Below are positions 41,869 to 52,299 of a stretch of 64,000 nucleotides of DNA, piece after piece. The notes beneath the pieces are model-generated. The model saw only the letters and a program-made list of their open reading frames with translations, was not told the origin of the DNA and ran no database searches. How positions within the stretch are numbered: position 1 is the first letter of the stretch; every line of letters begins with the position of its first letter. A program made the position numbers and the translations under genes. Origin of the DNA: Pantoea rwandensis (lineage in GTDB: Bacteria; Pseudomonadota; Gammaproteobacteria; Enterobacterales; Enterobacteriaceae); NCBI RefSeq assembly GCF_000759475.1, contig NZ_CP009454.1, positions 1,984,001-2,048,000 of the forward strand. Reading direction: 5' to 3'.

Positions 41869-42101
41869 TAAAAATCTTCCCTGTCAGATTGCTCCTGTGA
41901 CGCACGCTCATTCATAAAATCATCACTTACGCTGGGGCCACCGAGGAAAAAACTATCCCAGGCGTTTTCTATAGGTGTGAGAATGCGCTCTTTGCCAATC
42001 GCACGCACCGTGACATTTTTCACGTTGTCTGGAAAGCGCATGTCAGCAGGAATACGCACGTTTTGCGTACGATTATTGGTAAACACGGTACCTTGAGACA
42101 T
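41868..42101 (-). CDS. vapB: VapB antitoxin
   Basis: The 77-residue antitoxin begins MSQGTVFTNNRTQNVRIPADMRFPDNVK, a swapped-hairpin AbrB/VagC-type DNA-binding domain. Its C-terminal part (DSFFLGGPSVSDDFMNERASQEQ) should wrap the toxin. AAGGAGG lies about 5 bases before the ATG at 42101, which therefore is preferred over the start five codons upstream. It should autoregulate the vapBC promoter in the 71-base gap after mdtC. Confidence 0.92.
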   Translation of the reverse strand: MSQGTVFTNNRTQNVRIPADMRFPDNVKNVTVRAIGKERILTPIENAWDSFFLGGPSVSDDFMNERASQEQSDREDF

Positions 42102-42172
42102 ATAAACCTCCTTCATAGTGACTGGATAAAGTTTACTCGCTTTATGCTATGTAGCAAAGGTGTATAGCATGG

Positions 42173-45100
42173 TCATTCGGTAATCAATGCCGTTTTTTTA
42201 CGTCGACTCAGCTTATCCATCATCAGAAACACCACCGGCGTGGTGTAGAGCGTGAGTAGCTGGCTCATCACCAATCCGCCTGCAATAGTGATGCCCAGCG
42301 GCTGGCGCAGTTCAGCACCATCGCCGCTGGTCAACACTAGCGGCAGTGCACCAAACAGCGCGGCCAGCGTGGTCATCAGAATCGGGCGGAAGCGCAGCTG
42401 ACACGCCATGAAGATCGCGTCACGCGCGCTGAGATTGCCGTTGCGCTGTGCCTCCAGCGCGAAATCCACCATCATGATGGCATTCTTCTTCACGATGCCG
42501 ATCAGCAGCAAAATGCCAATCAACGCAATTAAACTGAACGGCGTATTAAACAGTTCCAGCGCCAGCAGCGCCCCGACGCCCGCCGAGGGCAAAGTCGAGA
42601 GGATGGTCAGCGGATGCACATAGCTCTCGTACAAAATCCCCAGCACGATATACACCGCGGCAATCGCTGCCAGCATCAGATACAGCTGATTGGATTGCGA
42701 CTGCTCGAACACCTGCGCGGTGCCGGCAAAACTGCCGCGCACGCTGGAGGGCACACCGAGCGCCGTCATGGTGCGTTCAACCGCCTCTGAAGCCTGAGAT
42801 AGCGACACGCCTTCCGGCAGGTTGAACGAAATCGTTGAAGCGGCAGACAAACCTTCATGGTTCACCGACAGCGGCGCATTGGCGGGCTGCCATTGGGCGA
42901 ACCAGCTGAGCGGGATCGCTTTGCCATCACTGTTGATCACGAACATCTGATCCAGCGCACTGATATCCTGGGTGTAGCGCGGATCGACCTCCATCACCAC
43001 CTTGTACTGGTTCAGCGGCTGATAAATGGTAGAGATCTGCCGTTGACCGAAAGCATTGTTCAACAGCGCGTTGGCGGTCGAAACCTCAATGCCCAGCCGC
43101 GCCATACTTTCACGGTCGTAGGTCAGATCCATCTCACTGCCTTTGTCTTGCTGATCGGAGTTCACGTCTACCAGCTCCGGCAACGCGGCAAACGCCTGAC
43201 GAATTTTCGGCTCCCACTCACGCAGGTCGGCGAGATTATCCGACAGCAAGCTGTACTGATAGCTGGCATTGGATTCACGTCCACCGATGCGAATATCCTG
43301 CACCGCGTTGAGATACAGGTTGGCGCCAGGCTCTTTCGCCAGCTTGGTGCGCAGGCGCGCAATCACTTCCTGGGCGTTTTCACTGCGCTCCGACAGCGGC
43401 TTGAGCGAGACGAACATCGAACCGCTGTTGGTGCGCGAACCGCCGGTAAAGCCAGTGACGTTATCCACTGCTGGATCGGCCTTGATGATGTTCATAAAGT
43501 CCTGCAGCTTGCCGCGCATCGCCTGGAACGAAATGCTTTGATCTGCCGAGATAAAACCGTTCAGTCGTCCGGTGTCCTGCTCCGGCATAAAGGTTTTGGG
43601 GATCGAGATAAACAGATACACGGTCAACCCAACGGTGGCGAGCAGCAGCATCAGTACCCAGATGGCGTGGTTCAGCACCCATCCCAACGAGCGCGCGTAG
43701 CCGTTTTGCACACTCAGCATCACTTTGGCAAAACCCCGCGTGCGCGGCTGGCTGCGCTTTTCCTGCGGTTTCAACAGGTAGGCGCACATCATCGGCGTCA
43801 GTGTGATGGAGATAAACAGCGAGATGAGGATCGCCACTGACAGCGTGATGGCGAATTCCGAGAAGAAGCGCCCAATAATTCCGCCCAGCATCAGCAGCGG
43901 CAGGAACACGGCAATCAGCGATAGACTCATCGACAGCACGGTAAAGCCCACTTCGCGCACGCCGGTTAGCGCCGCCTGTAGCGGTTTCATCCCTGCTTCA
44001 ACGTGACGCGCGATATTTTCCAGCACCACAATCGCATCATCGACGACAAATCCGGTGGCGATGGTGAGTGCCATCAGCGACAGGTTGTTGAGGCTAAAAC
44101 CGCACAGATACATGGCGGCGAAAGTGCCAATCAGCGAAACCGGCACGGCGGCGGCAGGGATTAAGGTGGCGCGTCCATCCCGCAGGAAAACAAACACCAC
44201 CAGAATCACCAGCACAACCGCAATCATCAATGACTGCTCCACTTCCTGCAGCGAGGCGCGAATGGTGGGGGAACGGTCCTGAGCGATCTGTAAATCGATG
44301 GCGGCGGGGATCACTTCATGCAGTAGCGGCATCTCGCTGCGAATTCGGTCCACGGTTTCAATGATGTTGGCATCCGGCGATTTGCGCACCACCAGCAGCA
44401 CCGCCGGTTTGCCATTGGTCATCCCGGCGTTGCGCACGTCCTGCACCGAATCCTGCACGTTGGCGACATCGCTCAGGCGGACGGCTGCGCCATTGCTGTA
44501 ATGCACCACCAGTGGCTGATATTCGCTGGCGGTTTGCAGTTCATCGTTGGTGCGAACCTGCCAGCGCTGCTGCACATCATCAATCGCCCCTTGCGGACGG
44601 CGCTGGTTGGCGTTGCTGATGGCGGTACGTACCGCATCCAGTGATACCCCTTGGTTAAACAATGCCTGCGGGTTGAGATCGACGCGCACCGCAGGCAGCG
44701 AACTGCCGCCCACGGTCACATCACCGACGCCCTGAATCTGAGACAACTTCTGCGCCAGTTGCGTTGAAGCGTAATCATACAGCTGACCGGGATTATAAAT
44801 GTCCGAGGTCAGCGTCAGGATCATGATCGGTGCATCTGACGGGTTCGCTTTGCGATAGGTCGGACGGCTCGGCATGCCGGTCGGCAGCAGGCTTTGTGCG
44901 GCGTTGATCGCGGCCTGCACGTCACGCGCTGCGCCGTTGATGTCGCGGTCAAAATCAAACACCAGAATCACGCGCGTGCTGCCGAGTGAACTGGTGGAGG
45001 TCATTTCACTGACACCGGCAATGCGCCCCAGCGAACGTTCCAGCGGCGTGGCGACCGAAGCCGCCATAGTTTCAGGTGACGCGCCGGGCAGCGAAGCGGT

Positions 45101-45241
45101 AATCACGATCACCGGGAAATCCAGCTGCGGCAGCGGGGCCACCGGCAGCAGGCGGAAACCGAGAATACCGGCCAGCGCAATCGCCAGCGTCAGCAGCGTG
45201 GTCGCCACTGGCCGATGGATAAACAGTGCGAAGAACTTCAC
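42173..45241 (-). CDS. mdtC: RND efflux inner-membrane transporter MdtC
   Basis: MdtC is one of two RND pump subunits that form a B2C heterotrimer with MdtB and work with MdtA and TolC to export bile salts, novobiocin and other drugs. The 1022-residue protein has the RND layout: helix 1 ([25 protein letters not shown]), two large periplasmic loops, and the proton-relay aspartates in [14 protein letters not shown]. It overlaps mdtB by 4 bases. The vapBC pair begins 71 bases after its stop. Confidence 0.97.
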   Translation of the reverse strand: MKFFALFIHRPVATTLLTLAIALAGILGFRLLPVAPLPQLDFPVIVITASLPGASPETMAASVATPLERSLGRIAGVSEMTSTSSLGSTRVILVFDFDRDINGAARDVQAAINAAQSLLPTGMPSRPTYRKANPSDAPIMILTLTSDIYNPGQLYDYASTQLAQKLSQIQGVGDVTVGGSSLPAVRVDLNPQALFNQGVSLDAVRTAISNANQRRPQGAIDDVQQRWQVRTNDELQTASEYQPLVVHYSNGAAVRLSDVANVQDSVQDVRNAGMTNGKPAVLLVVRKSPDANIIETVDRIRSEMPLLHEVIPAAIDLQIAQDRSPTIRASLQEVEQSLMIAVVLVILVVFVFLRDGRATLIPAAAVPVSLIGTFAAMYLCGFSLNNLSLMALTIATGFVVDDAIVVLENIARHVEAGMKPLQAALTGVREVGFTVLSMSLSLIAVFLPLLMLGGIIGRFFSEFAITLSVAILISLFISITLTPMMCAYLLKPQEKRSQPRTRGFAKVMLSVQNGYARSLGWVLNHAIWVLMLLLATVGLTVYLFISIPKTFMPEQDTGRLNGFISADQSISFQAMRGKLQDFMNIIKADPAVDNVTGFTGGSRTNSGSMFVSLKPLSERSENAQEVIARLRTKLAKEPGANLYLNAVQDIRIGGRESNASYQYSLLSDNLADLREWEPKIRQAFAALPELVDVNSDQQDKGSEMDLTYDRESMARLGIEVSTANALLNNAFGQRQISTIYQPLNQYKVVMEVDPRYTQDISALDQMFVINSDGKAIPLSWFAQWQPANAPLSVNHEGLSAASTISFNLPEGVSLSQASEAVERTMTALGVPSSVRGSFAGTAQVFEQSQSNQLYLMLAAIAAVYIVLGILYESYVHPLTILSTLPSAGVGALLALELFNTPFSLIALIGILLLIGIVKKNAIMMVDFALEAQRNGNLSARDAIFMACQLRFRPILMTTLAALFGALPLVLTSGDGAELRQPLGITIAGGLVMSQLLTLYTTPVVFLMMDKLSRRKKTALITE

Positions 45242-48200
45242 GGCTGCGCCTCAGAACGCTTAAAGCGACGGCGCGTGGCGTGGGCCAGTCGGTCAAACAG
45301 CAGATAGATCACTGGCGTGGTAAACAACGTCAGGATTTGGCTGAGGATCAAGCCGCCGACCATGGCAATGCCTAAAGGATGGCGCAGTTCAGCGCCAACA
45401 CCGGTGCTCAACATCAATGGCAAGGCACCGAGCAGTGCCGCCATGGTGGTCATCAGAATCGGACGGAAACGCAGTAAACAGGCCTGATAGATCGCGTCAC
45501 GCGGTGCCATACCTTGCTCACGCTCGGCGGCCAGCGCAAAGTCGATCATCATGATGGCGTTTTTCTTCACGATACCAATCAGCAAGATAATGCCAATGAT
45601 GGCGATAATATCCAGCTCATTGCCGCTCAGCATCAGCGCCAGCAGCGCGCCCACACCCGCTGTTGGCAGCGTGGAGAGAATGGTGATCGGATGGATAAAG
45701 CTCTCATACAGCACGCCGAGCACGATATACATCGCCACCACCGCCGCGATAATCAGCCACACGGTACTGGTGAGCGCCGCTTCAAACGCCAGCGTGCTGC
45801 CCTGGAACTGCGTCATCATTTCGGCCGGCATGCCGACCTGATCTTCGGCTGCACTGATGGCTTTCACCGCTTCGCCCAGCGAATAGCCTTCGGCGACATC
45901 AAACGAGAAGGTGGCTGACGGGAATTGATCGAGGTGATTAATGCTCAACGCCGCATGACGCTCTTCGATCTGCGCGATGGCACTGAGCGGAACGCTGCCG
46001 CCGTCGGTGCTGGTCAGTCGAATACCGTCGAGACTGGCCAGCCCCGGCGTTTGCTCATTGTTCTGCTCCAGCACCACGCGATACTGATTGGCCTGGGTAT
46101 AAATGGTGGAGATCAATCGTTGACCGAAGGCGTTGTACAGCGCGTTATCGACATCCGCCATGGTGATACCGAGGCGGCTGGCGCTATCGCGATCGACACG
46201 GATAAAGGCTTCCAGCCCTTGATCCTGCCAGTCGCTGCTGACGTCACGCAGCTGCGGCAAGCTATTGAGTTGTGTCAGCAGCTTCGGTACCCAGGTGCTG
46301 AGTGATTCCAGCGAGCCCGATTGCAGCGTGAACTGGTACGGCGTGCGGCTCGCCTGGGTTTCAATGGTCAAATCCTGCACGGGCTGCAGCCACAGTGAGA
46401 CGCCGGGCACTTTATCAATCTCTTGCTGCAGGCGTTTCTGCACTGCGGGAATGCGGTCATCACGCTCGCTGAGCGGTTTGAGATTGATCTGCAAGCGCGC
46501 GCTGTTCAGTGCCGCATTGGTACCATCGACGCCGACAAACGACGTCATGCTCTGCACCGCCGGGTCTTTCATGATGATCGACGCCACATCGCGCGTGCGA
46601 TCCGCCATGCTGCTGTACGACACCGACTGCGGCGCCTGTAAGGTGCCCTGAATAATGCCGTTGTCCTGCTGCGGGAAAAAGCCTTTCGGGATGGCGATCC
46701 ACATCAACACTGTCAGCAGCAGGGTGCCGAGCGCCACCGATAAGGTGATCCACGGATGCTGCAACACGCGGGTTAGCCAGCGGCCATAACCAGCAATCAC
46801 CCGATCAAACATCGCTTCACTGGCTCGCGAGAAGCGATTCTGTTTGCGCAACGATTCGGCGCTGAGCATGCGTGCACACATCATCGGCGTCAGCGTCAAC
46901 GATACTACGGCGGAGATCAGTATCGCCACTGCCAGCGTCACCGCAAACTCACGGAACAGGCGACCAATCACATCGCCCATAAACAGCAGCGGGATCAGCA
47001 CTGCAATCAGCGAGAAGGTGAGGGAGATAATGGTGAAGCCGATTTCGCCCGCGCCTTTCAGCGCCGCCGTCATCGGCTTTTCGCCTTTTTCGATATAGCG
47101 CGAGATGTTCTCGATCACCACGATGGCATCGTCGACCACAAAGCCGGTGGCAATGGTAAGTGCCATTAGCGTCAGGTTATTGATCGAGAAACCGAGGAAA
47201 TACATCGCCGCAAACGTCCCGACCAGCGACAGCGGGACCGCCACGGCCGGGATGATGGTGGCAGGCACGTTACGCAGAAACAGATAGATGATCATCACCA
47301 CCAGGCCAATCGCCAGCATTAATTCGTGCTGGGTATCCGCCACCGATGCACGGATATTGGTGGTGCGGTCGGTGAGCAGTTTCACGTCCACCGATTTGGG
47401 CAGTGTGGCGGTAAGGGAGGGCAGCAACGTACGAATACTGTCAGCGGTGGCGATGATATTGGCACCCGGCTGGCGCTGTACGTTGAGCACAATTGCCTGC
47501 TGGCGGTTAGCCCAGGCCCCGAGCCAGCTGTTCTCCGCACCTTGTTCAATGCTGGCGACATCGCCTAAGCGTACCGGCGCGCCGTTGTTATAGCTGATGA
47601 TCAGCTTGCGGTAATCTTCGGCCGAGGTCATTTGGTCATTGGCCGCCAGCGTAATTGAGCGCGTTGGGCCATCCAGGCTACCTTTGGCGGAGTTAACGTT
47701 GGCGTTGGTGATCGCGGTGCGCACGGTTTCGCTGGTCAAGCCTAATGCGGCCAGCGCCTGGGTATTCATTTTCACGCGTACCGCCGGGCGCTGTCCGCCG
47801 GATAGCGTCACCAGGCCCACGCCGGTGACCTGCGAAATTTTCTGCGCCACGCGCGTTTCGACCATGTCCTGCACTTGCGTCAGCGGCATGCTGGTGGTGG
47901 TGACGGCGAGCGTCATGATCGGTGGATCGGCAGGATTGACCTTACTGTAAACCGGCGGGTTGGGCAGATCGCTGGGCAGCAGATTGGTGGCAGAGTTGAT
48001 CGCCGCCTGTACTTCCTGCTCGGCAACATCCAAAGAGAGGGAAAGCTGGAACTGCAAGGTCACTACGGAGGCACCGCCGGAACTCTGCGATGCCATCTGC
48101 TTCAGCCCTGACATCTGGCCGAACTGGCGCTCAAGCGGGGCGGTAATCGAGGACGTCACCACATCCGGGCTGGCGCCGGGATAGAGCGTGACCACCTGAA

Positions 48201-48360
48201 TCGTCGGGTAATCCACTTCGGGCAGCGCCGATACCGGCAGAAAGCGGTAACCGAGCACGCCTGCCAGCAGAATGGCAATCAGCAGCAGTGTGGTCGCCAC
48301 CGGGCGCAGAATAAACAGGCGTGACGGGCCGCCACTGCTGTCTGGGGGCATCACCTGCAT
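45238..48360 (-). CDS. mdtB: RND efflux inner-membrane transporter MdtB
   Basis: MdtB is the partner RND subunit, 1040 residues, identical in length to E. coli MdtB. It starts [43 protein letters not shown], shows [21 protein letters not shown] in helix 4 and the conserved second half [21 protein letters not shown]. In E. coli MdtB carries most of the proton translocation and MdtC the drug binding. Its stop overlaps mdtC, and its start overlaps the mdtA stop by one base. Confidence 0.97.
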   Translation of the reverse strand: MQVMPPDSSGGPSRLFILRPVATTLLLIAILLAGVLGYRFLPVSALPEVDYPTIQVVTLYPGASPDVVTSSITAPLERQFGQMSGLKQMASQSSGGASVVTLQFQLSLSLDVAEQEVQAAINSATNLLPSDLPNPPVYSKVNPADPPIMTLAVTTTSMPLTQVQDMVETRVAQKISQVTGVGLVTLSGGQRPAVRVKMNTQALAALGLTSETVRTAITNANVNSAKGSLDGPTRSITLAANDQMTSAEDYRKLIISYNNGAPVRLGDVASIEQGAENSWLGAWANRQQAIVLNVQRQPGANIIATADSIRTLLPSLTATLPKSVDVKLLTDRTTNIRASVADTQHELMLAIGLVVMIIYLFLRNVPATIIPAVAVPLSLVGTFAAMYFLGFSINNLTLMALTIATGFVVDDAIVVIENISRYIEKGEKPMTAALKGAGEIGFTIISLTFSLIAVLIPLLFMGDVIGRLFREFAVTLAVAILISAVVSLTLTPMMCARMLSAESLRKQNRFSRASEAMFDRVIAGYGRWLTRVLQHPWITLSVALGTLLLTVLMWIAIPKGFFPQQDNGIIQGTLQAPQSVSYSSMADRTRDVASIIMKDPAVQSMTSFVGVDGTNAALNSARLQINLKPLSERDDRIPAVQKRLQQEIDKVPGVSLWLQPVQDLTIETQASRTPYQFTLQSGSLESLSTWVPKLLTQLNSLPQLRDVSSDWQDQGLEAFIRVDRDSASRLGITMADVDNALYNAFGQRLISTIYTQANQYRVVLEQNNEQTPGLASLDGIRLTSTDGGSVPLSAIAQIEERHAALSINHLDQFPSATFSFDVAEGYSLGEAVKAISAAEDQVGMPAEMMTQFQGSTLAFEAALTSTVWLIIAAVVAMYIVLGVLYESFIHPITILSTLPTAGVGALLALMLSGNELDIIAIIGIILLIGIVKKNAIMMIDFALAAEREQGMAPRDAIYQACLLRFRPILMTTMAALLGALPLMLSTGVGAELRHPLGIAMVGGLILSQILTLFTTPVIYLLFDRLAHATRRRFKRSEAQP

Positions 48361-49586
48361 TATTGACGCTCTCCGCGCGCAGGCTGGGCGGCGCGCGTGC
48401 TGTGTGTGGCAGTACTTTGCGGTGATACCACTTCAACAGTGGCACCTTCGGTCAGACGGTCCAATCCGTCAGTAACCACGCGCTCACCGGCGTCGAGCCC
48501 GGCACTGATCACCACTTTCTGGCTGTCCTGCAAGCCCGCCGTCACGCGCTTCTTGCTCACTTTGTTTTCGCTATTGACCACCCAGACAAAGTGGCCGTCG
48601 TTGCTCATTTGCAGCGCAGCCGTTGGGATAACCACCGCATCCTGCAGCGTGTCCACTTTCAGGCGCGCGTTGACGAACTGATTGGGGAACAGCGCATCAT
48701 CCTGATTATCGAAGCGCGCTTTGAGTTTGATGGTGCCGGTGGTGGCATCAATCTGGTTATCGAGGCTGAGCAGCGTGCCGCTGGTGAGCAGGGTTTTGTT
48801 ACTGCGATCCCAGGCTTCGACAATCAACGGCTGTCCACTTTTCTGTGCCTTGAGAATCTGGCTAATGTTGTTTTCGGCGACGCTGAACACCACGTCAATC
48901 GGATGGGTTTCGGTGATCACCACTAAGCCAGTGGTATCGCCAGAAGTGATGTAATTACCGACATCAACCTGCTTCAGCCCGACGCGACCGGCGATCGGCG
49001 CGGTAATGCGGCTGTAGGTGAGATTAAGCTGCGCGCTGGCGACGTTACCTTCATCGGCTTTAATCGTGCCCAGCGTTTCACTCACCAGCGAGCGTTGCGT
49101 GTCCAGTTCCTGCTGCGACACCAGTGAGGTTTTCGCCAGTTTTTCATAGCGACTAAGATCGCGACGCGCATTGGCGAGCGTGGCCTGATCTTTTGCCAGC
49201 TGGCCCTGGGCCTGAATTAACGCGACCTGATAAGGGCGGGGATCGATTTCGGCAAGCAGTGCACCCGCGGCCACCTGCTGGCCTTCCTGGAAATGTAAAG
49301 CCATCAGCTGACCGTCAACGCGGCTGCGTACGGTGACGGTATTCGCGGCGGTCACAGTGCCGAGTCCGCTGAGATAGTAGGGCACGCTTTGCGTGGTTGC
49401 GGCAGCCGCCTGCACCGGTGCCAGAGGACGGCGATTGGCGCCGCCTGCGCCACGACCATGATGCTGTTGGCCCTCGGCTTGCGGCTGTTTACTCGGTTCC
49501 GCAGGATGCTGCCACCAGTAATATCCACCGGCCAGTGCGGCGACCGCGACGATAGTTATCAGGCTTGTTTTCAGTCGACTGTTCAT
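48360..49586 (-). CDS. mdtA: RND efflux membrane fusion protein MdtA
   Basis: MdtA is the periplasmic adaptor linking MdtBC to TolC. The 408-residue protein has an N-terminal signal anchor ([18 protein letters not shown]), a lipoyl/hairpin domain ([20 protein letters not shown], then a coiled coil through [33 protein letters not shown]) and beta-barrel domains. It is slightly shorter than E. coli MdtA (415). First gene of the operon; a BaeR-controlled promoter is expected just upstream, but I could not recognise a BaeR box. Confidence 0.96.
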   Translation of the reverse strand: MNSRLKTSLITIVAVAALAGGYYWWQHPAEPSKQPQAEGQQHHGRGAGGANRRPLAPVQAAAATTQSVPYYLSGLGTVTAANTVTVRSRVDGQLMALHFQEGQQVAAGALLAEIDPRPYQVALIQAQGQLAKDQATLANARRDLSRYEKLAKTSLVSQQELDTQRSLVSETLGTIKADEGNVASAQLNLTYSRITAPIAGRVGLKQVDVGNYITSGDTTGLVVITETHPIDVVFSVAENNISQILKAQKSGQPLIVEAWDRSNKTLLTSGTLLSLDNQIDATTGTIKLKARFDNQDDALFPNQFVNARLKVDTLQDAVVIPTAALQMSNDGHFVWVVNSENKVSKKRVTAGLQDSQKVVISAGLDAGERVVTDGLDRLTEGATVEVVSPQSTATHSTRAAQPARGERQ

Positions 49587-49789
49587 CTGCTTGCGTGCTC
49601 TCCAGCGGTTTCGTTTTCCCCAAATGCGAAAGCAAAATGGCCGTTTCGCAAACGAAATGATTGTAGTCGCTCGTACCGGGCAAAAATTGAAGGAATTAAG
49701 AATATCGCCCCTGGCAGGCTAAGTATTCATCTGAATGTTCCTGTAAAGCCCATCCTTTCACGACGGGGGGGTAAGGGGAAGCTTACCAA

Positions 49790-51020
49790 CCTAACATCTT
49801 TTGTGTTTTCACATTTTTCTCAATATTATGTGAAACCATCAAACGCGCATTTAAATACAGGTTCTACCCAACTCCCGAGCAGGTTGAGCTATTGGCTCTA
49901 ACGTTCGGCTGCGTGCGTTTCGTCTATAATTCAATCCTTCGCTGGCGCACCGATGCTTATTATGAGCGACAGGAAAAGATTGGCTATGTTCAGGCTAATG
50001 CCCGGTTAACCGCCCTTAAAAAGGAGCCAGAATTTTCCTGGTTGAAAGATGTTTCCTGCGTTCCTCTCCAGCATTCGCTACGCCACCAACAGACCGCTTT
50101 TTCTCACTTTTTCGCCGGGCGAGCCGCCTACCCAGTCTTTAAAAGTAAACGCCATAAACAGTCGGCGGAATTGACAGCCAGCGCGTTTAAATACCGCGAG
50201 GGTAAGTTGTATATGGCAAAGAGTAAAACGCATTTAGACGTGCGCTGGTCGCGTCCATTACCGTCTGTACCTTCCACCGTCACGATCTCCAAAGATGCTG
50301 CTGGGCGATATTTTGTGTCATGCCTTTGTGAATTTAAGCCTGTATCACTGCCGATCACCGCCTGTACGGTCGGCATTGATGTTGGCTTACATGATTTGTT
50401 CGTAACTGATACTGGATTCAAAACTGGCAATCCCCGTCATACCGCTAAATATGCGAAGCAATTAGCTCTGCTACAGCGTCGATTGAGCAGGAAGCAAAAA
50501 GGCTCAAAGAATCGCGCCAGAGCCAGCGCCAAAGTCGCCCGCATCCACGCTAAAATTGTTGATTGCCGTTTGGATAACCTGCACAAGCTGTCCCGCAAAC
50601 TGATTAACGAAAACCAAGTTGTTTGCGTCGAATCCTTGAAAGTAAAAAACATGATCCGCAACCCGAAACTGTCTAAGCACATATCAGACGCAAGCTGGGG
50701 CGAATTTGTGCGGCAGCTTGAGTATAAAGCTGAATGGTCGGGGAGGTCGCTGGTCGCAATTGACCAGTATTTCCCATCCTCAAAGCGTTGTAGTTGTTGC
50801 GGTTATATATCCAAATCCCTGCCTCTTAATGTTCGTCACTGGCAATGCCCTGAATGCAGCGCTAAACATGATCGTGACGTTAATGCGGCTATCAATATCA
50901 AAACCGCCGGGCTGGCGGGGTTTGCTTGCGGAGAGTCTGTAAATCCTTGATGCCTTCTTCGGTGTCAAGGTTCGACTTTGTGAAACAAGCATCCCCTTTC
51001 TCTAGAGAAGGGAGTTGTCA
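49790..51020 (+). mobile_element. IS200/IS605-family element with tnpB only (IS1341-like)
   Basis: A single tnpB gene and a right end with a hairpin (CCCCTTTCTC/GAGAAGGGAG, about 50990-51013) followed by TTGTCA at 51015-51020, the usual right-end form of this family. No tnpA transposase is present, so movement would need TnpA in trans. The left end is uncertain; 49790 is approximate. It lies between mdtA and an aldo/keto reductase in an accessory segment. Confidence 0.6.
49892..50950 (+). CDS. tnpB: TnpB RNA-guided endonuclease (IS200/IS605 OrfB)
   Basis: TnpB is the RuvC-type nuclease ancestral to Cas12, guided by an RNA from the element's right end. From the TTG at 49892 the chain is 352 residues. 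The RuvC acidic residues are intact at Asp163 (VGIDVGLHDLF), Glu247 (VCVESLKVKNM) and Asp329 (HDRDVNAA), and the zinc cysteines are CSCC (300/303) and CPEC (319/322). The conserved N-terminus KRAFKYRFYPTPEQVELL is encoded in frame from 49841, but the codon before it is ATC (49838) and no ATG, GTG or TTG precedes it. Either translation starts at a non-standard codon or the true start is lost. Confidence 0.85.
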   Translation: MALTFGCVRFVYNSILRWRTDAYYERQEKIGYVQANARLTALKKEPEFSWLKDVSCVPLQHSLRHQQTAFSHFFAGRAAYPVFKSKRHKQSAELTASAFKYREGKLYMAKSKTHLDVRWSRPLPSVPSTVTISKDAAGRYFVSCLCEFKPVSLPITACTVGIDVGLHDLFVTDTGFKTGNPRHTAKYAKQLALLQRRLSRKQKGSKNRARASAKVARIHAKIVDCRLDNLHKLSRKLINENQVVCVESLKVKNMIRNPKLSKHISDASWGEFVRQLEYKAEWSGRSLVAIDQYFPSSKRCSCCGYISKSLPLNVRHWQCPECSAKHDRDVNAAINIKTAGLAGFACGESVNP

Positions 51021-51036
51021 AATTACGTAAACATTT
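50880..51036 (+). ncRNA. Putative TnpB omega/reRNA
   Basis: In this family the guide RNA overlaps the 3' end of tnpB and the right end of the element, with the guide being the flanking DNA. Here the right end finishes TTGTCA at 51020, so the guide would read AATTACGTAAACATTT from 51021. The 5' end of the RNA is an estimate. Inferred from family knowledge. Confidence 0.4.
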
Positions 51037-51117
51037 TGGCAGGAAAACGCATAAGCGCAGCGATTTCATTTGCTAAGCTCAAAGGCAGTCATGTCTCGTT
51101 TCAATAAGGAGAACAAA

Positions 51118-52080
51118 ATGAGTCAACAGAAAACCCGTCAGCTTGGCGACAGTGGTATTCAGGTTCCGCTTCTCACTTTTGGCGGCAACGTTTTCGGCTG
51201 GACAGTCGACGAGAAAACCTCGTTCTCACTGCTCGACGCGCTGGTGGAAAAAGGGCTGTTCTTTATCGATACTGCGGACGTTTATTCGCGCTGGGCACCC
51301 GGTAATGAAGGGGGCGAGTCTGAAACCATCATGGGTAAATGGCTGAAAAAAAGCGGCAAGCGCGACAGTATCGTGCTGGCGACGAAGGTGGGGATGGAAC
51401 TGTCTCCGGAGAAAACCGGGCTAAAACCGGCTTACATCCGTCAGGCAGTGGAAGATTCGCTGCGTCGTTTGCAAACCGATGTGATCGACCTTTATCAGGC
51501 GCACCGCGACGACCAGGATACGCCGCTGGTTGAAACCCTCAAAGCTTTTGATTCGTTGATTAAAGAGGGAAAAGTGCGCGCGATTGGCGCCTCCAACTAC
51601 AACGCAAAACGCTTGCAGGAAGCGCTGGATATCAGCAAGAAAGAGGGGCTGGCGCGCTATGAAACGCTGCAGCCAGAATACAATCTGTATGACCGGCAGG
51701 AGTATGAAAGCGGGCTGGAGCAGGTGGCGGTTAAAAATGGCCTCGGTGTGATTAACTACTACTCACTGGCCAGTGGCTTCCTGAGCGGCAAATACAAAAA
51801 GCCGGAAGACGCCAGCAAAAGTAAACGCGGGCAGGGCATCGTTGAGAAGTACCTGAATGAGCGCGGCAAGCGCATTATTGAAGCGCTGGAGGATGTCGCG
51901 GCTTCGCATGATGCGTCAGCGACGCAGGTGGCTCTGGCGTGGCAGATTGCCCGTCCGAGCATCACCGCACCGATTGTGAGTGCGACCTCGCTGGAACAGA
52001 TTAATGAGCTGGTGAAAGCCACCGAATTAGAGTTGAGTAAGCAAGAGATCGAGGAACTGGCGAGCGCCAGTAAGCTGTAA
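51118..52080 (+). CDS. Aldo/keto reductase
   Basis: A 320-residue NADPH-dependent TIM-barrel oxidoreductase. Catalytic residues are visible in FIDTADVYS (Asp, Tyr), VLATKVGM (Lys) and YQAHRDD (His), and the cofactor-binding loop is VSATSLEQINEL near the C-terminus. AAGGAG lies 6 bases before the ATG at 51118; an open frame continues upstream. It is the group close to general stress or YajO-like reductases; the substrate is unknown. It lies in the accessory segment between tnpB and a porin and has its own terminator. Confidence 0.88.
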   Translation: MSQQKTRQLGDSGIQVPLLTFGGNVFGWTVDEKTSFSLLDALVEKGLFFIDTADVYSRWAPGNEGGESETIMGKWLKKSGKRDSIVLATKVGMELSPEKTGLKPAYIRQAVEDSLRRLQTDVIDLYQAHRDDQDTPLVETLKAFDSLIKEGKVRAIGASNYNAKRLQEALDISKKEGLARYETLQPEYNLYDRQEYESGLEQVAVKNGLGVINYYSLASGFLSGKYKKPEDASKSKRGQGIVEKYLNERGKRIIEALEDVAASHDASATQVALAWQIARPSITAPIVSATSLEQINELVKATELELSKQEIEELASASKL

Positions 52081-52086
52081 TCCACA

Positions 52087-52121
52087 CGGGACGCGACGGC
52101 GTCCCGCTTTATTTTGTTTTT
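52087..52121 (+). terminator. Terminator of the aldo/keto reductase gene
   Basis: CGGGACGC (52087-52094) and GCGTCCCG (52099-52106) form an 8-base-pair stem followed by CTTTATTTTGTTTTTTT. Confidence 0.75.
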
Positions 52122-52299
52122 TTGCCATGCAAAAAATGCCATTTCTGTAAAAAGATATTCATTCATAGACCCTTGTCACAGTTGCGTTAATTAACTATCA
52201 CCCTTCCAATCAGTGCGCACATATTTGCAAAAATTGACATAACGCCAGCACTATCCTCTGTTCGATCCTTTCCCGTAACATCACAAAAGAATAATGATC

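Noticed and set aside
42857-43840. Long open frame (327 codons) antisense to mdtC
   Set aside because: It lies wholly inside mdtC, is rich in His, Gln and Arg as expected from an antisense frame of GC-rich coding DNA, and resembles no protein family.
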